DNA of 64,000 nt from Novosphingobium kunmingense. GTDB taxonomy: Bacteria > Pseudomonadota > Alphaproteobacteria > Sphingomonadales > Sphingomonadaceae. Below the pieces are notes generated by a model. That model was given only the letters and a program-made list of their open reading frames with translations. It made no database searches and was not told the DNA's origin. The DNA lies in assembly GCF_002813245.1 (NCBI RefSeq), contig NZ_PHUF01000002.1, positions 992,001 through 1,056,000 on the forward strand, written 5' to 3'. A program made the position numbers and the translations under genes. Each line of letters opens with the position of its first letter. The stretch's first letter is position 1. Shown here one piece after another: positions 46,331 through 55,190 of this stretch.

Positions 46331-46891
46331 ATGGCTACCGCTGCAAAGCCCAAGAATGAAACCCACTTCACCGACACCAAGACCCTTCGCGCGCAGGCGC
46401 GCAAGAACGTCGAAGACGGTGCGGTAACCGCCAATTTCCCGGCTGATCGCGAAACGATCATCGAAAAGCTGAACGAATCGCTCGCCACTGAATGGGTCTG
46501 CGTGTTGCGCTACATGCGCCACTATCACACAGCCACGGGCCTCGTGTCCGAACCGATCAAGGCCCACTTCCTTGAACATGCCAAGGCCGAGCAGGCTCAC
46601 GCGACCGCACTGGCCGAACGCATCGTGCAGCTGGGCGGCGAACCCGACCTCAACCCCGACAACCTGACCAAGCGCAGCCACGCCGAATACAAGGAAGGCA
46701 AGACGCTGAAGGAAATGGTCACCGAAGACCTAGTCGCCGAACGCATCGCGGTCGAAGCCTACCGCGAACTCGCGCAATACCTTGCCGAGCGCGACCCGAC
46801 GAGCCGCAAGCTGGTCGAGCACATCCTCGAACAGGAAGAAGAGCACGCCGACGAGTTTGCCGACCTGCTCGACGGCTGGGAAGGCGAATAG
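46331..46891 (+). CDS. Ferritin-like (bacterioferritin/Dps-type) domain protein
   Basis: A 186-residue four-helix protein. Diiron-type ligand patterns are spread over four helices: ESLATEWVCVLRYMRHYH, EHAKAEQAHATALAERI, ERIAVEAYRELAQYL, and EQEEEHADEFADLL. Related proteins store or detoxify iron and peroxide. The EcfG-type promoter upstream and the strong terminator downstream make it a single-gene stress unit. AGAGGA lies ten bases before the ATG. Confidence 0.82.
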   Translation: MATAAKPKNETHFTDTKTLRAQARKNVEDGAVTANFPADRETIIEKLNESLATEWVCVLRYMRHYHTATGLVSEPIKAHFLEHAKAEQAHATALAERIVQLGGEPDLNPDNLTKRSHAEYKEGKTLKEMVTEDLVAERIAVEAYRELAQYLAERDPTSRKLVEHILEQEEEHADEFADLLDGWEGE

Positions 46892-46925
46892 ACATAGGTA
46901 AACCTACCGTATCACCCTGACTTGG

Positions 46926-46961
46926 GGCGGGTTCTCGGCAGAGAGCCCGCCTTCTTGTTTT
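46926..46961 (+). terminator. Intrinsic terminator after the ferritin-like gene
   Basis: GGCGGGTTCTC (46926-46936), loop GGCA, and GAGAGCCCGCC (46941-46951) make an 11-bp stem with one G-T pair, followed by TTCTTGTTTT. Confidence 0.88.
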
Positions 46962-47061
46962 GCAGGCCCCCTCGCATTCAAGCTGCCGTTGCCAACGGCG
47001 CAAGGCGTGATACCTTCCCCGAACAATACGGTCGCCAGTCTCACCTGTTTTCGGAGATACG

Positions 47062-48006
47062 ATGGGCAATCTTCCAAAGCTCGGCGGCGCGCCCTTTCTC
47101 ACCGATGCCGGCCTTGAAACCTGCATGGTCTTCAAGGACGGACTGGACCTTCCGTCGTTTGCATCCTTCGTTCTGGTCGACGGCCCCGGTCGACCGAACC
47201 TCGAGGCCTATTATCGCACCTTTCTAGCGCTGGCAGAAGCGCACGGGGCTGGTTTCGTCCTCGACACGCCAAGCTGGCGGGCCAATCCCGATTGGGGCGA
47301 CGCGCTAGGCCTTGACCGATCCCAGCTGGAAACGGTCAACCGCAACGCGATAACCATGGTGTCGGACCTGCGCGCGCAGTCACCGATCGCGGACCGGGTC
47401 GCCGTCAATCTTGTGATCGGCCCGCGCGGCGACGGCTATCGGCCTGACGCGCTGATGAGCATGGCCCAAGCGGCCGAGTATCATGGCTGGCAAGCGAAAG
47501 TCGGAGCCGATGCCGGTATCGACATGCTCTCCGCGGTAACAATGAACTATGTTGAGGAAGCTCAGGGCATTGCGGCGGCGGCGGCCAGGACCGCGACGCC
47601 TTGCGTGATATCATTCACGGTCGAGACCGACGGCAGGCTGCCGACCGGCATGACCTTGGCCGAAGCGGTGCGGCGCACCGACGATCAAAGTGGAGGCAGC
47701 GTCGCCTATTACATGGTCAATTGCGCGCATCCCTCGCATTTCATCGCCGCGCTCGACGATCCCGGCCTGCGCGAGCGCATCGGCGGAATCCGGGCCAACG
47801 CATCGCGCATGAGCCACGCCGAACTCGACGAAGCTGAGGAGCTGGACGACGGCGATCCGGCCGAACTCGCCGGCGACTACGCATCCCTGCTGGACGCGCT
47901 ACCCCACGTCTGCGTTTTGGGCGGATGCTGCGGCACCGATCATCGGCACGTGGCGGCGATCGCCGACCAGTGCGTCCCGGCGATCCGGGCCCGGCAGTCC
48001 GCCTAG
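47062..48006 (+). CDS. Homocysteine S-methyltransferase family protein
   Basis: A 314-residue protein of the Pfam S-methyl-transferase family: [31 protein letters not shown], and zinc-ligand cysteines in MVNCAHP (~220) and LGGCCGTD (~293). Members use S-methylmethionine or betaine-like donors to methylate homocysteine, though many sphingomonad ones are uncharacterised. I see no SAM or cobalamin riboswitch in the ~100 bases upstream. The last four bases overlap convergent cobS. Confidence 0.85.
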   Translation: MGNLPKLGGAPFLTDAGLETCMVFKDGLDLPSFASFVLVDGPGRPNLEAYYRTFLALAEAHGAGFVLDTPSWRANPDWGDALGLDRSQLETVNRNAITMVSDLRAQSPIADRVAVNLVIGPRGDGYRPDALMSMAQAAEYHGWQAKVGADAGIDMLSAVTMNYVEEAQGIAAAAARTATPCVISFTVETDGRLPTGMTLAEAVRRTDDQSGGSVAYYMVNCAHPSHFIAALDDPGLRERIGGIRANASRMSHAELDEAEELDDGDPAELAGDYASLLDALPHVCVLGGCCGTDHRHVAAIADQCVPAIRARQSA

Positions 48007-48995
48007 CTCTTGCCGACCACGCTTTCGGGCAGGTCGGTGCCGAACACGCGCTGGTAGTATTCGGCCACCAGCATGCGTTCGGTCTCGTCGCACTTGTTCA
48101 GGAACGAGAGCCGGAAGGCAAAGCCCGGATCCTTGAAGATCGCGGTGTTCTGCGCCCAGGTGATCACGGTGCGCGGGCTCATCACCGTGGAGATATCGCC
48201 GTTGATGAACCCCTGCCGCGTCAGGTCGGCAACCTTGACCATGTTGGCGACCAGTTCGGGCGAGGCGCCCTGCGCCTTCTTGACCACGATCTCGGTTTCG
48301 ACTGCGGGCGGAAGATAGTTCAGCCCGACCACGATGTTCCAGCGATCCATCTGGCCCTGGTTGATCGCCTGGGTGCCATGGTACAGACCGCTGGTGTCGC
48401 CGAGGCCGACCGTGTTGGCCGTGGCGAACAGGCGGAAGTTGGGATTGGGACGGATGACCCGGTTCTGGTCGAGCAGGGTCAGCTTGCCTTCGGTTTCGAG
48501 CACGCGCTGGATCACGAACATCACGTCGGGACGGCCGGCGTCATATTCGTCGAACACCAGCGCGACCGGATGCTGCAGCGCCCAGGGCAGCAGGCCTTCG
48601 CGGAACTCGGTCACCTGCAGTCCATCGCGCAGGACGATGGCATCGCGGCCGATCAGATCGATGCGGCTGATATGCGCGTCAAGGTTGATGCGGATGCACG
48701 GCCAGTTGAGGCGGGCGGCAACCTGTTCGATGTGGGTCGACTTGCCCGTGCCATGATAGCCCTGGACCATGACGCGGCGGTTGAACGCAAAGCCGGCCAG
48801 GATCGCCAGGGTGGTATCAGGATCGAAGACATAGCTATCGTCGCGGTCAGGCACCCGCTCGTCGGCTACGCTGAAGGCCGGAACCTTCATGTCGATGTCG
48901 ATGCCGAAGGTCTCGCGCACGTCGACTTCGCGGTCGGGCGCGGCCAGAACGGTGTTTTGACGCTGGTCGAAAGTGGTGTCTTGGATCTGGGTCAT
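48003..48995 (-). CDS. cobS: Cobaltochelatase-like AAA+ ATPase CobS
   Basis: A 330-residue AAA+ protein: Walker [11 protein letters not shown], Walker [12 protein letters not shown], sensor region [19 protein letters not shown], as in aerobic cobaltochelatase CobS. With CobT and CobN it inserts cobalt into hydrogenobyrinate diamide. In many alphaproteobacteria cobT follows directly; here a convergent methyltransferase gene occupies that place. A J-domain gene and bolA, often adjacent to cobS, lie 8 kb away. Confidence 0.93.
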   Translation of the reverse strand: MTQIQDTTFDQRQNTVLAAPDREVDVRETFGIDIDMKVPAFSVADERVPDRDDSYVFDPDTTLAILAGFAFNRRVMVQGYHGTGKSTHIEQVAARLNWPCIRINLDAHISRIDLIGRDAIVLRDGLQVTEFREGLLPWALQHPVALVFDEYDAGRPDVMFVIQRVLETEGKLTLLDQNRVIRPNPNFRLFATANTVGLGDTSGLYHGTQAINQGQMDRWNIVVGLNYLPPAVETEIVVKKAQGASPELVANMVKVADLTRQGFINGDISTVMSPRTVITWAQNTAIFKDPGFAFRLSFLNKCDETERMLVAEYYQRVFGTDLPESVVGKS

Positions 48996-49089
48996 CGCGC
49001 AATTCGCCTATACGGCACCAGCCGTCGCTGCAATAAGGTTTCGGTTGCTTTTCGCGACTCGTTTTCGCGCCGGGCTCGGGGAAGAGGTC

Positions 49090-49743
49090 ATGATCAGGAT
49101 TTTCGGATTTCCGCTGTCGCCCTTCGTGCGCAAGGTCCACATCATTGCTGCCGAAAAGGGTATTCCGATCGAGATGGTGCTGGGTCGCCCGGGCGATCCC
49201 GCGCCGGAGTTTCTTGCGGCGAGCCCGTTCCGCAAGATCCCGGCCATGCAGGATGGCGACTTCAACCTCTGCGATTCGACCGCAATCGTCACCTACCTCG
49301 AGGCGATCGAGCCGTCTCCGTCGATCACCCCCGGCAATGCCCGGCAGAAGGCCAGGGCCATCTGGTTCGAGGAGTTTGCCGACACGATCCTTGTGGCAGC
49401 AGGCGGCAAGGTGCTGTTCAACCGCTTCGTCGGCCCGACCTTTCTCGGTATCGAGGGCAACGAGGAGACCGCGCAACAGGGCGTGGCTGAACTTGGCCCG
49501 ATCCTCGACTACCTGGAAAGCCAGTGCGGCGACGGTTGGCTGGCCGGTGATAACTTCAGTGTCGGCGATGTTGCCGTGGCGGTAGCGCTGCGCTCGCTCG
49601 GCTATATCGGCCTCGAACCCGATCCCGCGACCCATCCCAGAACCGCGGCCTGGTATGACCGGGTCAAGGATCGCGAAAGCTGGAAGGCCGTTGCCGAACG
49701 CGAGGCAAAAGTGATGGAACGGGTGCTCACTCCCGCCAGATGA
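49090..49743 (+). CDS. Glutathione S-transferase family protein
   Basis: A 217-residue GST: thioredoxin-like N-terminal domain (FGFPLSPFVRKVHIIAAEKG, NPFRK-like SPFRKIPAMQDGDFNLCDSTAI with the glutathione-binding Ser), then an all-helical domain with NFSVGDVAVAVAL. It conjugates or reduces electrophiles with glutathione. GAGG precedes the ATG. It overlaps the next gene by four bases. It is divergent from cobS. Confidence 0.9.
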   Translation: MIRIFGFPLSPFVRKVHIIAAEKGIPIEMVLGRPGDPAPEFLAASPFRKIPAMQDGDFNLCDSTAIVTYLEAIEPSPSITPGNARQKARAIWFEEFADTILVAAGGKVLFNRFVGPTFLGIEGNEETAQQGVAELGPILDYLESQCGDGWLAGDNFSVGDVAVAVALRSLGYIGLEPDPATHPRTAAWYDRVKDRESWKAVAEREAKVMERVLTPAR

Positions 49744-50249
49744 CCCCCTATGTCGCGCTACTCCGCGCGGTGAACGTGGGCGGCACCGGCGCGTTGCCGA
49801 TGACGCGGCTCAAGGCACTCGGCGCCGATGCAGGCCTGGCCAATCCGCGCACCTACATCGCAAGCGGCAACCTGTTGTTCGAAAGCGACCTTACCGAGCC
49901 TGCTCTGATCGATCGGATCGAGGCCGCGCTGGCGCAAGCGCTGGACAAGCGGATCGAGGTCTTCGTCCGCAGCCTGGACGAACTCGAGGCCATCATCGCG
50001 GCGAACCCGTTCCCCGATGCTGTAGGTAGCCGGCACATGGTGTTCTTCCACGCCGCCCCTCTTCCTCACGATTTCGGTGACAGATGCCGCGATCGCCGAG
50101 ACGAGCGCCTTTCTGTAAACGGTCGGGAACTCCACGTCGATTACGGCGAAGGAATCCGAACTACAAAGCTCAAGATCCCCGACAAGCATTCGCGGACCGC
50201 GCGCAACATGAACACGGTGCGCAAGCTCGCCGCCTTGCTTCGCGCCTGA
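49740..50249 (+). CDS. DUF1697 protein
   Basis: A 169-residue DUF1697 protein: YVALLRAVNVGGTGALPM, YIASGNLLFES, and the closing KIPDKHSRTARNMNTVRKLAALL. The family is widespread with no defined biochemistry. ATGA overlap with the GST suggests joint translation. Confidence 0.9.
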   Translation: MTPYVALLRAVNVGGTGALPMTRLKALGADAGLANPRTYIASGNLLFESDLTEPALIDRIEAALAQALDKRIEVFVRSLDELEAIIAANPFPDAVGSRHMVFFHAAPLPHDFGDRCRDRRDERLSVNGRELHVDYGEGIRTTKLKIPDKHSRTARNMNTVRKLAALLRA

Positions 50250-50255
50250 ACGCAG

Positions 50256-50289
50256 GAACGCCGCCCCCGGCAAGCCGGAGGCGGCGTCC
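50256..50289. terminator. Hairpin between DUF1697 and the outer-membrane protein gene
   Basis: ACGCCGCC (50258-50265) pairs with GGCGGCGT (50280-50287), with CCGG-type inner pairing, between two convergent genes. No long T-run, so a bidirectional terminator is likely but not certain. Confidence 0.55.
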
Positions 50290-50309
50290 TTCATCGCATG
50301 CTGGTGCGA

Positions 50310-50900
50310 TTAGAAGCGGTAGCCGATACCGGCCACGACCTGGTTGCGGTTCACGCCGTCACCATAGTCCGAGTAGCGGTATTCGACCTTGGCCGAGACG
50401 TTGGTTCCGAACTTGTGTTCGATGCCGGCGCCCAGACGGTAGCCTTCTTCTTCGGTGGTTTCGGTGGTAACGACCGTACCCGTGGTTTCTTCGGCCTTGA
50501 ACTGGGCGTTGGTGTAACCGCCCTTGAAGTACAGAAGGGTGTCGCGGGCATCGCCCACCGGCACGCCAAGGCGCGCACCGGCGTAGATGTCACGGCCGGT
50601 CTTGATGCAGGCAGTCGTGGTGGCGATGGTTTCGCAATCCTTGGTCGACGCGCCGGTCAGTTCGGCGTCGGCGCCCATGACGACGCTGCCGGTGTCATAG
50701 TCGAAACCGAGGCTGCCACCGTAGACCGCACCGCTCTTGGTGTAGTCGTCGCCCGGGGCGAAGGCGTCTTCGACCTTCATCTGGTCCCAGCCGGCAATCG
50801 CATCGACATGCGCGCCGGTCCACGAGCCCGTATCCTGAGCCATGGCGGCAGCGGGAGCGAAGGCGGCCATGGCCGCGCCGATCATGAGAAACTTCTTCAT
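50310..50900 (-). CDS. Small outer-membrane beta-barrel protein (OmpA/Omp25-like)
   Basis: A 196-residue protein with a signal peptide (MKKFLMIGAAMAAFAPAAAMAQ) and an eight-strand-barrel pattern (GAVYGGSLGFDYDTG, YAGARLGVPVG, KVEYRYSDYGDG, VVAGIGYRF ending in Phe). Two Cys (in DCETIA and ACIKTG) may form a loop disulfide. ATG 50900 has AAGAGGAG nine bases upstream, so 48 extra codons of the open frame are non-coding. A weak EcfG-like promoter lies upstream. Confidence 0.85.
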   Translation of the reverse strand: MKKFLMIGAAMAAFAPAAAMAQDTGSWTGAHVDAIAGWDQMKVEDAFAPGDDYTKSGAVYGGSLGFDYDTGSVVMGADAELTGASTKDCETIATTTACIKTGRDIYAGARLGVPVGDARDTLLYFKGGYTNAQFKAEETTGTVVTTETTEEEGYRLGAGIEHKFGTNVSAKVEYRYSDYGDGVNRNQVVAGIGYRF

Positions 50901-51016
50901 ATTCAAATACTCCTCTTGGACGGAAATCCGTCCCTCAAGTGCCCGGCGCGCACGACGTCCGGCACAGTCTGAACCTGCGCCGTGGGTCACCGAGCGGCTT
51001 CGCAGGTGGGGTTCAG

Positions 51017-51041
51017 AACATGAACCGCAACTGTCAGTTCC
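51017..51041 (-). promoter_or_regulatory. Weak EcfG-like promoter for the outer-membrane protein gene
   Basis: On the minus strand GGAAC (51041-51037), 16 bases, then TGTT (51020-51017). The core GTT matches the consensus but the first base does not. The leader to ATG 50900 would be about 110 bases. Confidence 0.3.
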
Positions 51042-51069
51042 CACTCAAATCATCACAAAGATCGGGACT

Positions 51070-51085
51070 GTTGCACTGCAGCAAC
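51070..51085. repeat. Inverted repeat GTTGC-N6-GCAAC
   Basis: Five-base perfect arms in the intergenic region between the outer-membrane protein gene and the TetR gene. It resembles the GTTGCA-N3-TGCAAC repeat at 45093, but spacing differs. Confidence 0.25.
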
Positions 51086-51136
51086 AATATTGCGGAGAGG
51101 TCCGGACGAACCGGTCAGGCGTCACGACGAGCGACA

Positions 51137-51164
51137 TTGACGCAGACCGACCGGTCGGTATGCT
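51137..51164 (+). promoter_or_regulatory. Promoter of the tetR-GST-VOC operon with an operator in its spacer
   Basis: TTGACG (51137-51142) and TATGCT (51159-51164) are separated by 16 bases. That spacer is filled by a perfect 14-base palindrome, ACCGACCGGTCGGT (51146-51159), the expected shape and place for a TetR-family operator. The -10 ends seven bases before the GTG start at 51171, so the transcript may be leaderless. Confidence 0.7.
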
Positions 51165-51170
51165 GACTTC

Positions 51171-51812
51171 GTGATTCCGAACGTACCTTTCCGCCCCGCG
51201 CCGGCGACGGCCCGGGATCGCATCCTCGAAGCCGCGGTCGCGTTGGTCCGCAGCCAGGGCTTCGGAGCGACATCGGTAGATCAGTTGTGCCGGGCCGCCG
51301 GGGTGACCAAGGGCGCCTTCTTTCATCATTTCGCGTCGAAAGAAGCCCTGGGCGTGGCCTTGGCGGGGTACTGGTCGGCCAACACCGGCGCCTTCTTTGC
51401 CGAAGCGCCCTATCACCACCATCCACGCGCCATCGATCGCGTGCTGGGCTACATCGACTTGCGCAGCGCCCTTCTCGCAGGCCCGCCCGAGGCTTTCAGT
51501 TGCGTCGCGGGAACCATGCTGCAGGAGAGCTTTCGGTCCAGCGCGGCGATCCGCCAGGCCTGCGAGGCCAGCATAATGGGGAACGCCGCGGCGCTTGAGG
51601 ACGATATCGCGCAGGCGCTGACCCAGGCCGGGCTCGACACGGCCGATGCACCTGGCCTCGCGCGGTACATACAGGTGGCAATCCAGGGCGCCTTTATCGT
51701 CGCCAAGACGCAGGAAAGCGAAGCGGCCGCGCCGCTTGCGGCAGAAGCCTTGGCGCATTTGCGCCGTTATTTCGAGCTGCTGTTTAACGAGGGAGAACGC
51801 GATGCCGGTTGA
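51171..51812 (+). CDS. TetR family transcriptional regulator
   Basis: A 213-residue TetR-type repressor: N-terminal HTH ARDRILEAAVALVRSQGF, then SVDQLCRAAGVTKGAFFHHFASKEAL; the helical C-terminal ligand domain has HHHPRAIDRVLGYIDL and a Cys in EAFSCVAGTM. The GTG at 51171 sits at the predicted transcription start. It overlaps the next gene (GST) by 11 bases and probably represses itself and the nine genes that follow; the inducer is probably an electrophile (inference from the operon). Confidence 0.9.
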   Translation: MIPNVPFRPAPATARDRILEAAVALVRSQGFGATSVDQLCRAAGVTKGAFFHHFASKEALGVALAGYWSANTGAFFAEAPYHHHPRAIDRVLGYIDLRSALLAGPPEAFSCVAGTMLQESFRSSAAIRQACEASIMGNAAALEDDIAQALTQAGLDTADAPGLARYIQVAIQGAFIVAKTQESEAAAPLAAEALAHLRRYFELLFNEGERDAG

Positions 51813-52455
51813 TGACACCGCACCAATCGAGGTGACGGCTTTCGAATGGGTTCCGGACTTTGCCAAGGGCCAGGTGCGCGATCTGCGGGTCCGCTGGGCC
51901 CTGGAAGAAGCAGGGCGATCCTACCGAACCCGCCTGATCGGCAATCCGCGTCCGCCCGGTTACGAGCGCGAGCAGCCATGGAATCAGGTTCCCGTCTACA
52001 AAGACGGAGCGCTGGAATTGTTCGAATGCGGCGCAATCGCATTGCACATCGCAGAGACGAGCGAAGCCCTGCTGCCACGCGATCCGATCCGCCGGGCCCG
52101 CGCGATCACATGGCTGTTCGCCGCATTGAACAGCATTGACGGACCAGTCATGGCCTATGTCTCGGCCTCGCTCTTCAACGCGGACAAGGACTGGTCTCCT
52201 GGTGCATCGGAGCACTTCGCGCAGTTCCTTGCCGCGCGTCTCGCCCGGCTCGGCGAATGGCTGGGTGACAAGGAGTGGCTTGAGGCAGAGTTTACCGTTG
52301 GCGACCTGATGATGGTCGCCACGATCCGCGGCGAGGACATCCTGCAGTATGCGCCGGCCAATCTGGTCGACTACGTCCGCAGGGGAGAGTCTCGTCCCGC
52401 TTTCCAGAGAGCGCTGGCTGCGCAACTGGCCGATTTCATTGCCGAACCTGCCTGA
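51802..52455 (+). CDS. Glutathione S-transferase family protein
   Basis: A 217-residue GST: VRDLRVRWALEEAGRSYRTRLI, NQVPVYKDGALELFECGAIALHIAE with the glutathione-binding E-C/S-type pocket, and FTVGDLMMVATIR in the helical domain. Ribosome site GAGGGAGA is inside the tetR 3' end. Second gene of the operon. Confidence 0.9.
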   Translation: MPVDDTAPIEVTAFEWVPDFAKGQVRDLRVRWALEEAGRSYRTRLIGNPRPPGYEREQPWNQVPVYKDGALELFECGAIALHIAETSEALLPRDPIRRARAITWLFAALNSIDGPVMAYVSASLFNADKDWSPGASEHFAQFLAARLARLGEWLGDKEWLEAEFTVGDLMMVATIRGEDILQYAPANLVDYVRRGESRPAFQRALAAQLADFIAEPA

Positions 52456-52469
52456 AGGAGTAGAAATCG

Positions 52470-52901
52470 ATGCCCAAGATGATTTTCGTCAATCTGCCCG
52501 TGGCCGACCTTCCGCGGGCCATGCGCTTTTATGAGGCCATCGGCTTCACCAACAATCCGCAGTTCACCGACGACACTGCCGCCTGCATGGTGCTGAGCGA
52601 CACGATCTTCGTCATGTTGCTGACCCATCCCCGCTGGCAGGGCTTCACCACGCGGCCGATGTGCCCGGCAGGGTCGAGCGAAGTGATGCTTGCCCTGTCT
52701 TGCGATGACCGGGCGGAGGTCGATCGGCTGGTCGCCGCCGGCGCGGCCTCCGGGGGCACGGCCGACGTCAACCCGCCCGAGGATCACGGCTTCATGTACC
52801 AGCGCAGCCTGGCCGATCCCGACGGTCATCTGTGGGAGCCGTTCTGGATGGATGCGGCCCAGGCCCTGGGCGAAACACAGCAAGAGGAGGCAGCGCAATG
52901 A
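52470..52901 (+). CDS. VOC family (glyoxalase/bleomycin-resistance-like) protein
   Basis: A 143-residue single-domain VOC protein: FVNLPVADLPRAMRFYEAIGF and LADPDGHLWEPFWMD, the latter with the Glu metal ligand. Such proteins bind or isomerise small electrophiles or act as lyases/dioxygenases. It follows the GST by 14 bases and overlaps the DUF1428 gene by four. Confidence 0.9.
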   Translation: MPKMIFVNLPVADLPRAMRFYEAIGFTNNPQFTDDTAACMVLSDTIFVMLLTHPRWQGFTTRPMCPAGSSEVMLALSCDDRAEVDRLVAAGAASGGTADVNPPEDHGFMYQRSLADPDGHLWEPFWMDAAQALGETQQEEAAQ

Positions 52902-53281
52902 GCTATTTCGATGGATTCGTGATCGCCTGTCCCAAGGCCAACAAGGACAAGTTCATCGCCCACGCCAATCTCGGCGATATGATGTTCCTCGAGATGGGCG
53001 CGCTGCGCGTGGTCGAATGCTGGGGTGACGACGTGCCCGACGGCAAGACCACCGACTTCCGCATGGCCGTGAAGGCCAAGGACGACGAGGCGGTGCTGTT
53101 CAGCTTCATCGAATGGCCCGACAAGGCAACCCGTGATGCGGGCATGGCGCGCATGACCGAGATGATGACCGATCCGGCCAAGCTCGACCCGCGGATGGAC
53201 CCGGCCAAGAATCCGATGCCGTTCGACGGCGCCCGCATGATCTATGGCGGGTTCGCCCCGATCGTCGATCTGACCGCGTGA
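52898..53281 (+). CDS. DUF1428 protein
   Basis: A 127-residue DUF1428 protein: YFDGFVIACPKANKDKFIAH, VVECWGDDVPDGKTTDF, ATRDAGMARMTEMM and FDGARMIYGGFAPIV. The fold is dimeric ferredoxin-like; the function is not established. It is often found with VOC and PhnB-like genes, as here. ATGA overlap with the upstream VOC gene. Confidence 0.92.
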   Translation: MSYFDGFVIACPKANKDKFIAHANLGDMMFLEMGALRVVECWGDDVPDGKTTDFRMAVKAKDDEAVLFSFIEWPDKATRDAGMARMTEMMTDPAKLDPRMDPAKNPMPFDGARMIYGGFAPIVDLTA

Positions 53282-53292
53282 AGGAGAACGCC

Positions 53293-54078
53293 ATGTCGAC
53301 CCTGCAAGGTAGCTGGATCTGGTACGAACTGATGACGCCCGACCCGGTCGGCGCCAAGGCCTTTTACGAAGCGGTGGTCGGCTGGACCGTCAATCCCGGA
53401 ACGCCGGAAACCGGCGACTACGGGTTTCTGGTCAACGCCGACGGACAAATGACCGGGGGCGTCCTTGCGCTGACCGGCGACATGATCGGCGGCGGGGCGC
53501 ACCCGGCCTGGCTGGGCTATATCGGCGTCGATGATGTCGACCAGTCGGTCAGCGCTATCGAGGCGGCGGGCGGCACCGTGGTGATGCCGGCGCGCGACGT
53601 ACCGATGGCCGGAAGGATCGCCATGGTAGCCGATTGCTGCGGCGCGCCTTTCTATGTGATGACGCCCACCCCGCCCCCCGGCGGCGGCGAAAGCACCGCC
53701 TTTTCGGCCGAGCGAAACGCCGGCCGCTGCGGCTGGAACGAGCTGGTGGCCAGCGATGCGACCGAGGCCATCGCTTTTTACACCGCCCGGTTCGGCTGGA
53801 CCCTGCCCGAGCCGATGGACATGGGCGCGATGGGCCAATACCAGTTCATTGCCCACGATGGCGTAACCGTCGGCGCGATCATGCAGAAGCCGGCCGAAGC
53901 GCCATTTTCGGGCTGGAGCCATTATTTCTGGGTGCCCAGCATCACCACCGCCAAGAACGCCGTCGAGGCGCACGGCGGCACGGTGATCAACGGCCCGAGG
54001 CACGTTCCCGGCGATGACTGGATCATCCGGGCGATCGACCCCCAAGGCGCGATGTTTTCTCTGGTCGGAGCACTTTGA
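53293..54078 (+). CDS. Tandem-domain VOC family protein
   Basis: A 261-residue protein with two VOC domains (~5-120 and ~130-258). Each begins with an aromatic WxELMTPDPVGAKAFYEAV or WNELVASDATEAIAFYTARFGW pattern and ends near DPQGAMFSLV. Related to glyoxalase-like proteins of actinomycetes and sphingomonads. AAGGAG eight bases before ATG 53293. Confidence 0.9.
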   Translation: MSTLQGSWIWYELMTPDPVGAKAFYEAVVGWTVNPGTPETGDYGFLVNADGQMTGGVLALTGDMIGGGAHPAWLGYIGVDDVDQSVSAIEAAGGTVVMPARDVPMAGRIAMVADCCGAPFYVMTPTPPPGGGESTAFSAERNAGRCGWNELVASDATEAIAFYTARFGWTLPEPMDMGAMGQYQFIAHDGVTVGAIMQKPAEAPFSGWSHYFWVPSITTAKNAVEAHGGTVINGPRHVPGDDWIIRAIDPQGAMFSLVGAL

Positions 54079-54705
54079 ATGGCTGAATACACCTTCTTCA
54101 CCAACCCGATGAGCCGCGGCCAGATCGCTCGCTGGGCCCTTCACGAAGTCGAAGCCGGCTATGACCAGGTGATCGTCGACTTCGCCCAGAAGCAGCCGGC
54201 TTTTCTGGCCGTGAACCCGATGGGCAAGGTTCCGACCCTGGTTCATCACAGCACCACCGGCGACAAGGTGGTTACCGAATGCGCGGCAATCTGCGTCTAT
54301 CTGGGCGAGGCCCATCCCGAGGCCGGGCTTGGCCCCTCGGCAGACGAGAGCGCGGCCTATTATCGCTGGCTGTTCTTTGCGGCCGGTCCGGTCGAGCAGG
54401 CCGTAATGGTGAGATCGATGGGCTGGCAGCTTCCGGTCGAACGCGAAGGCATGGCCGGATGGGGCAACTACGAGCGCACCATGGCCACGCTGGAGAGCCA
54501 TTTCGAGGGCAACAACTACGTGTGCGGGAACCGCTTCACCATGGCCGATGTTTATGTCGGCAGCCAGGTGGACTGGGGGCTGACGTTCGGATCCATCCCG
54601 CCCAACGAGGCGTTCGTGGCCTATGCTGAACGCTTGCAGGCGCGCGATGCCTACAAGGCCGCCAAGGCCATCGACAACGCCCTGATCGAGGCTTCCCGCA
54701 AATGA
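54079..54705 (+). CDS. Glutathione S-transferase family protein
   Basis: A 208-residue GST: TNPMSRGQIARWALHEVEAGY, NPMGKVPTLVHH, VVTECAAICVYL (glutathione pocket), and RFTMADVYVGSQVDW in the helical domain. It starts at the base after the previous stop, so translation is coupled. Confidence 0.9.
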   Translation: MAEYTFFTNPMSRGQIARWALHEVEAGYDQVIVDFAQKQPAFLAVNPMGKVPTLVHHSTTGDKVVTECAAICVYLGEAHPEAGLGPSADESAAYYRWLFFAAGPVEQAVMVRSMGWQLPVEREGMAGWGNYERTMATLESHFEGNNYVCGNRFTMADVYVGSQVDWGLTFGSIPPNEAFVAYAERLQARDAYKAAKAIDNALIEASRK

Positions 54706-55190
54706 CCCAACCAACACTATGCCTGTGGTACGACGGCACCGCCGAAGAGGCGGCGCGCTTCTATGCCGAAACTTTCCCCGACAGCAGCGTCGGTCAGATC
54801 CAGCGCGCTCCGGGTGATTTTCCCGGCGGCAAGAAGGGCGATCCGTTGACAGTGGAATTCACCGTGCTGGGGCTTCAGTGCATGGGCTTGAACGGCGGTC
54901 CGATCTTCCCGCACACCGAAGCCTTCAGCATCCAGGTGGCGACAAAGGACCAGGAGGAAACCGACCGTTACTGGAATGCCATCGTCAGCAATGGTGGGCA
55001 GGAAAGCGAATGCGGCTGGTGCAAGGACAAGTGGGGCTTGTCCTGGCAAATCACACCGGTCCAGTTGACCGATGCGATGCGCGAAGGTGGGGCCATTGCG
55101 CAGGCGGCGTTCACCGCCATGATGACCATGCGGAAGATCGATGTCGCCGCGATCGAGGCAGCCGTGGCCGAGGCGCGAAGCGGTGCGTAG
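54702..55190 (+). CDS. PhnB-like VOC protein (3-demethylubiquinone methyltransferase-type domain)
   Basis: A 162-residue protein: LWYDGTAEEAARFYAETFPDS, GGPIFPHTEAFSIQV, and GWCKDKWGLSWQITPVQL, the signature of the PhnB/YdhR-like VOC subgroup (Pfam 3-dmu-9_3-mt). Despite that name most members are not methyltransferases. Four-base overlap with the GST before it. Confidence 0.92.
   Translation: MTQPTLCLWYDGTAEEAARFYAETFPDSSVGQIQRAPGDFPGGKKGDPLTVEFTVLGLQCMGLNGGPIFPHTEAFSIQVATKDQEETDRYWNAIVSNGGQESECGWCKDKWGLSWQITPVQLTDAMREGGAIAQAAFTAMMTMRKIDVAAIEAAVAEARSGA

Noticed and set aside
46962..47061. Possible SAM or SAH riboswitch before the homocysteine methyltransferase-like gene
   Set aside because: I could not find the conserved cores or pairings of known methionine-related riboswitches in this 100-base leader.
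53242..54717. 491-codon minus-strand open frame over VOC and GST genes
   Set aside because: Covers two convincing plus-strand genes with ribosome sites and family motifs; no domain of its own.
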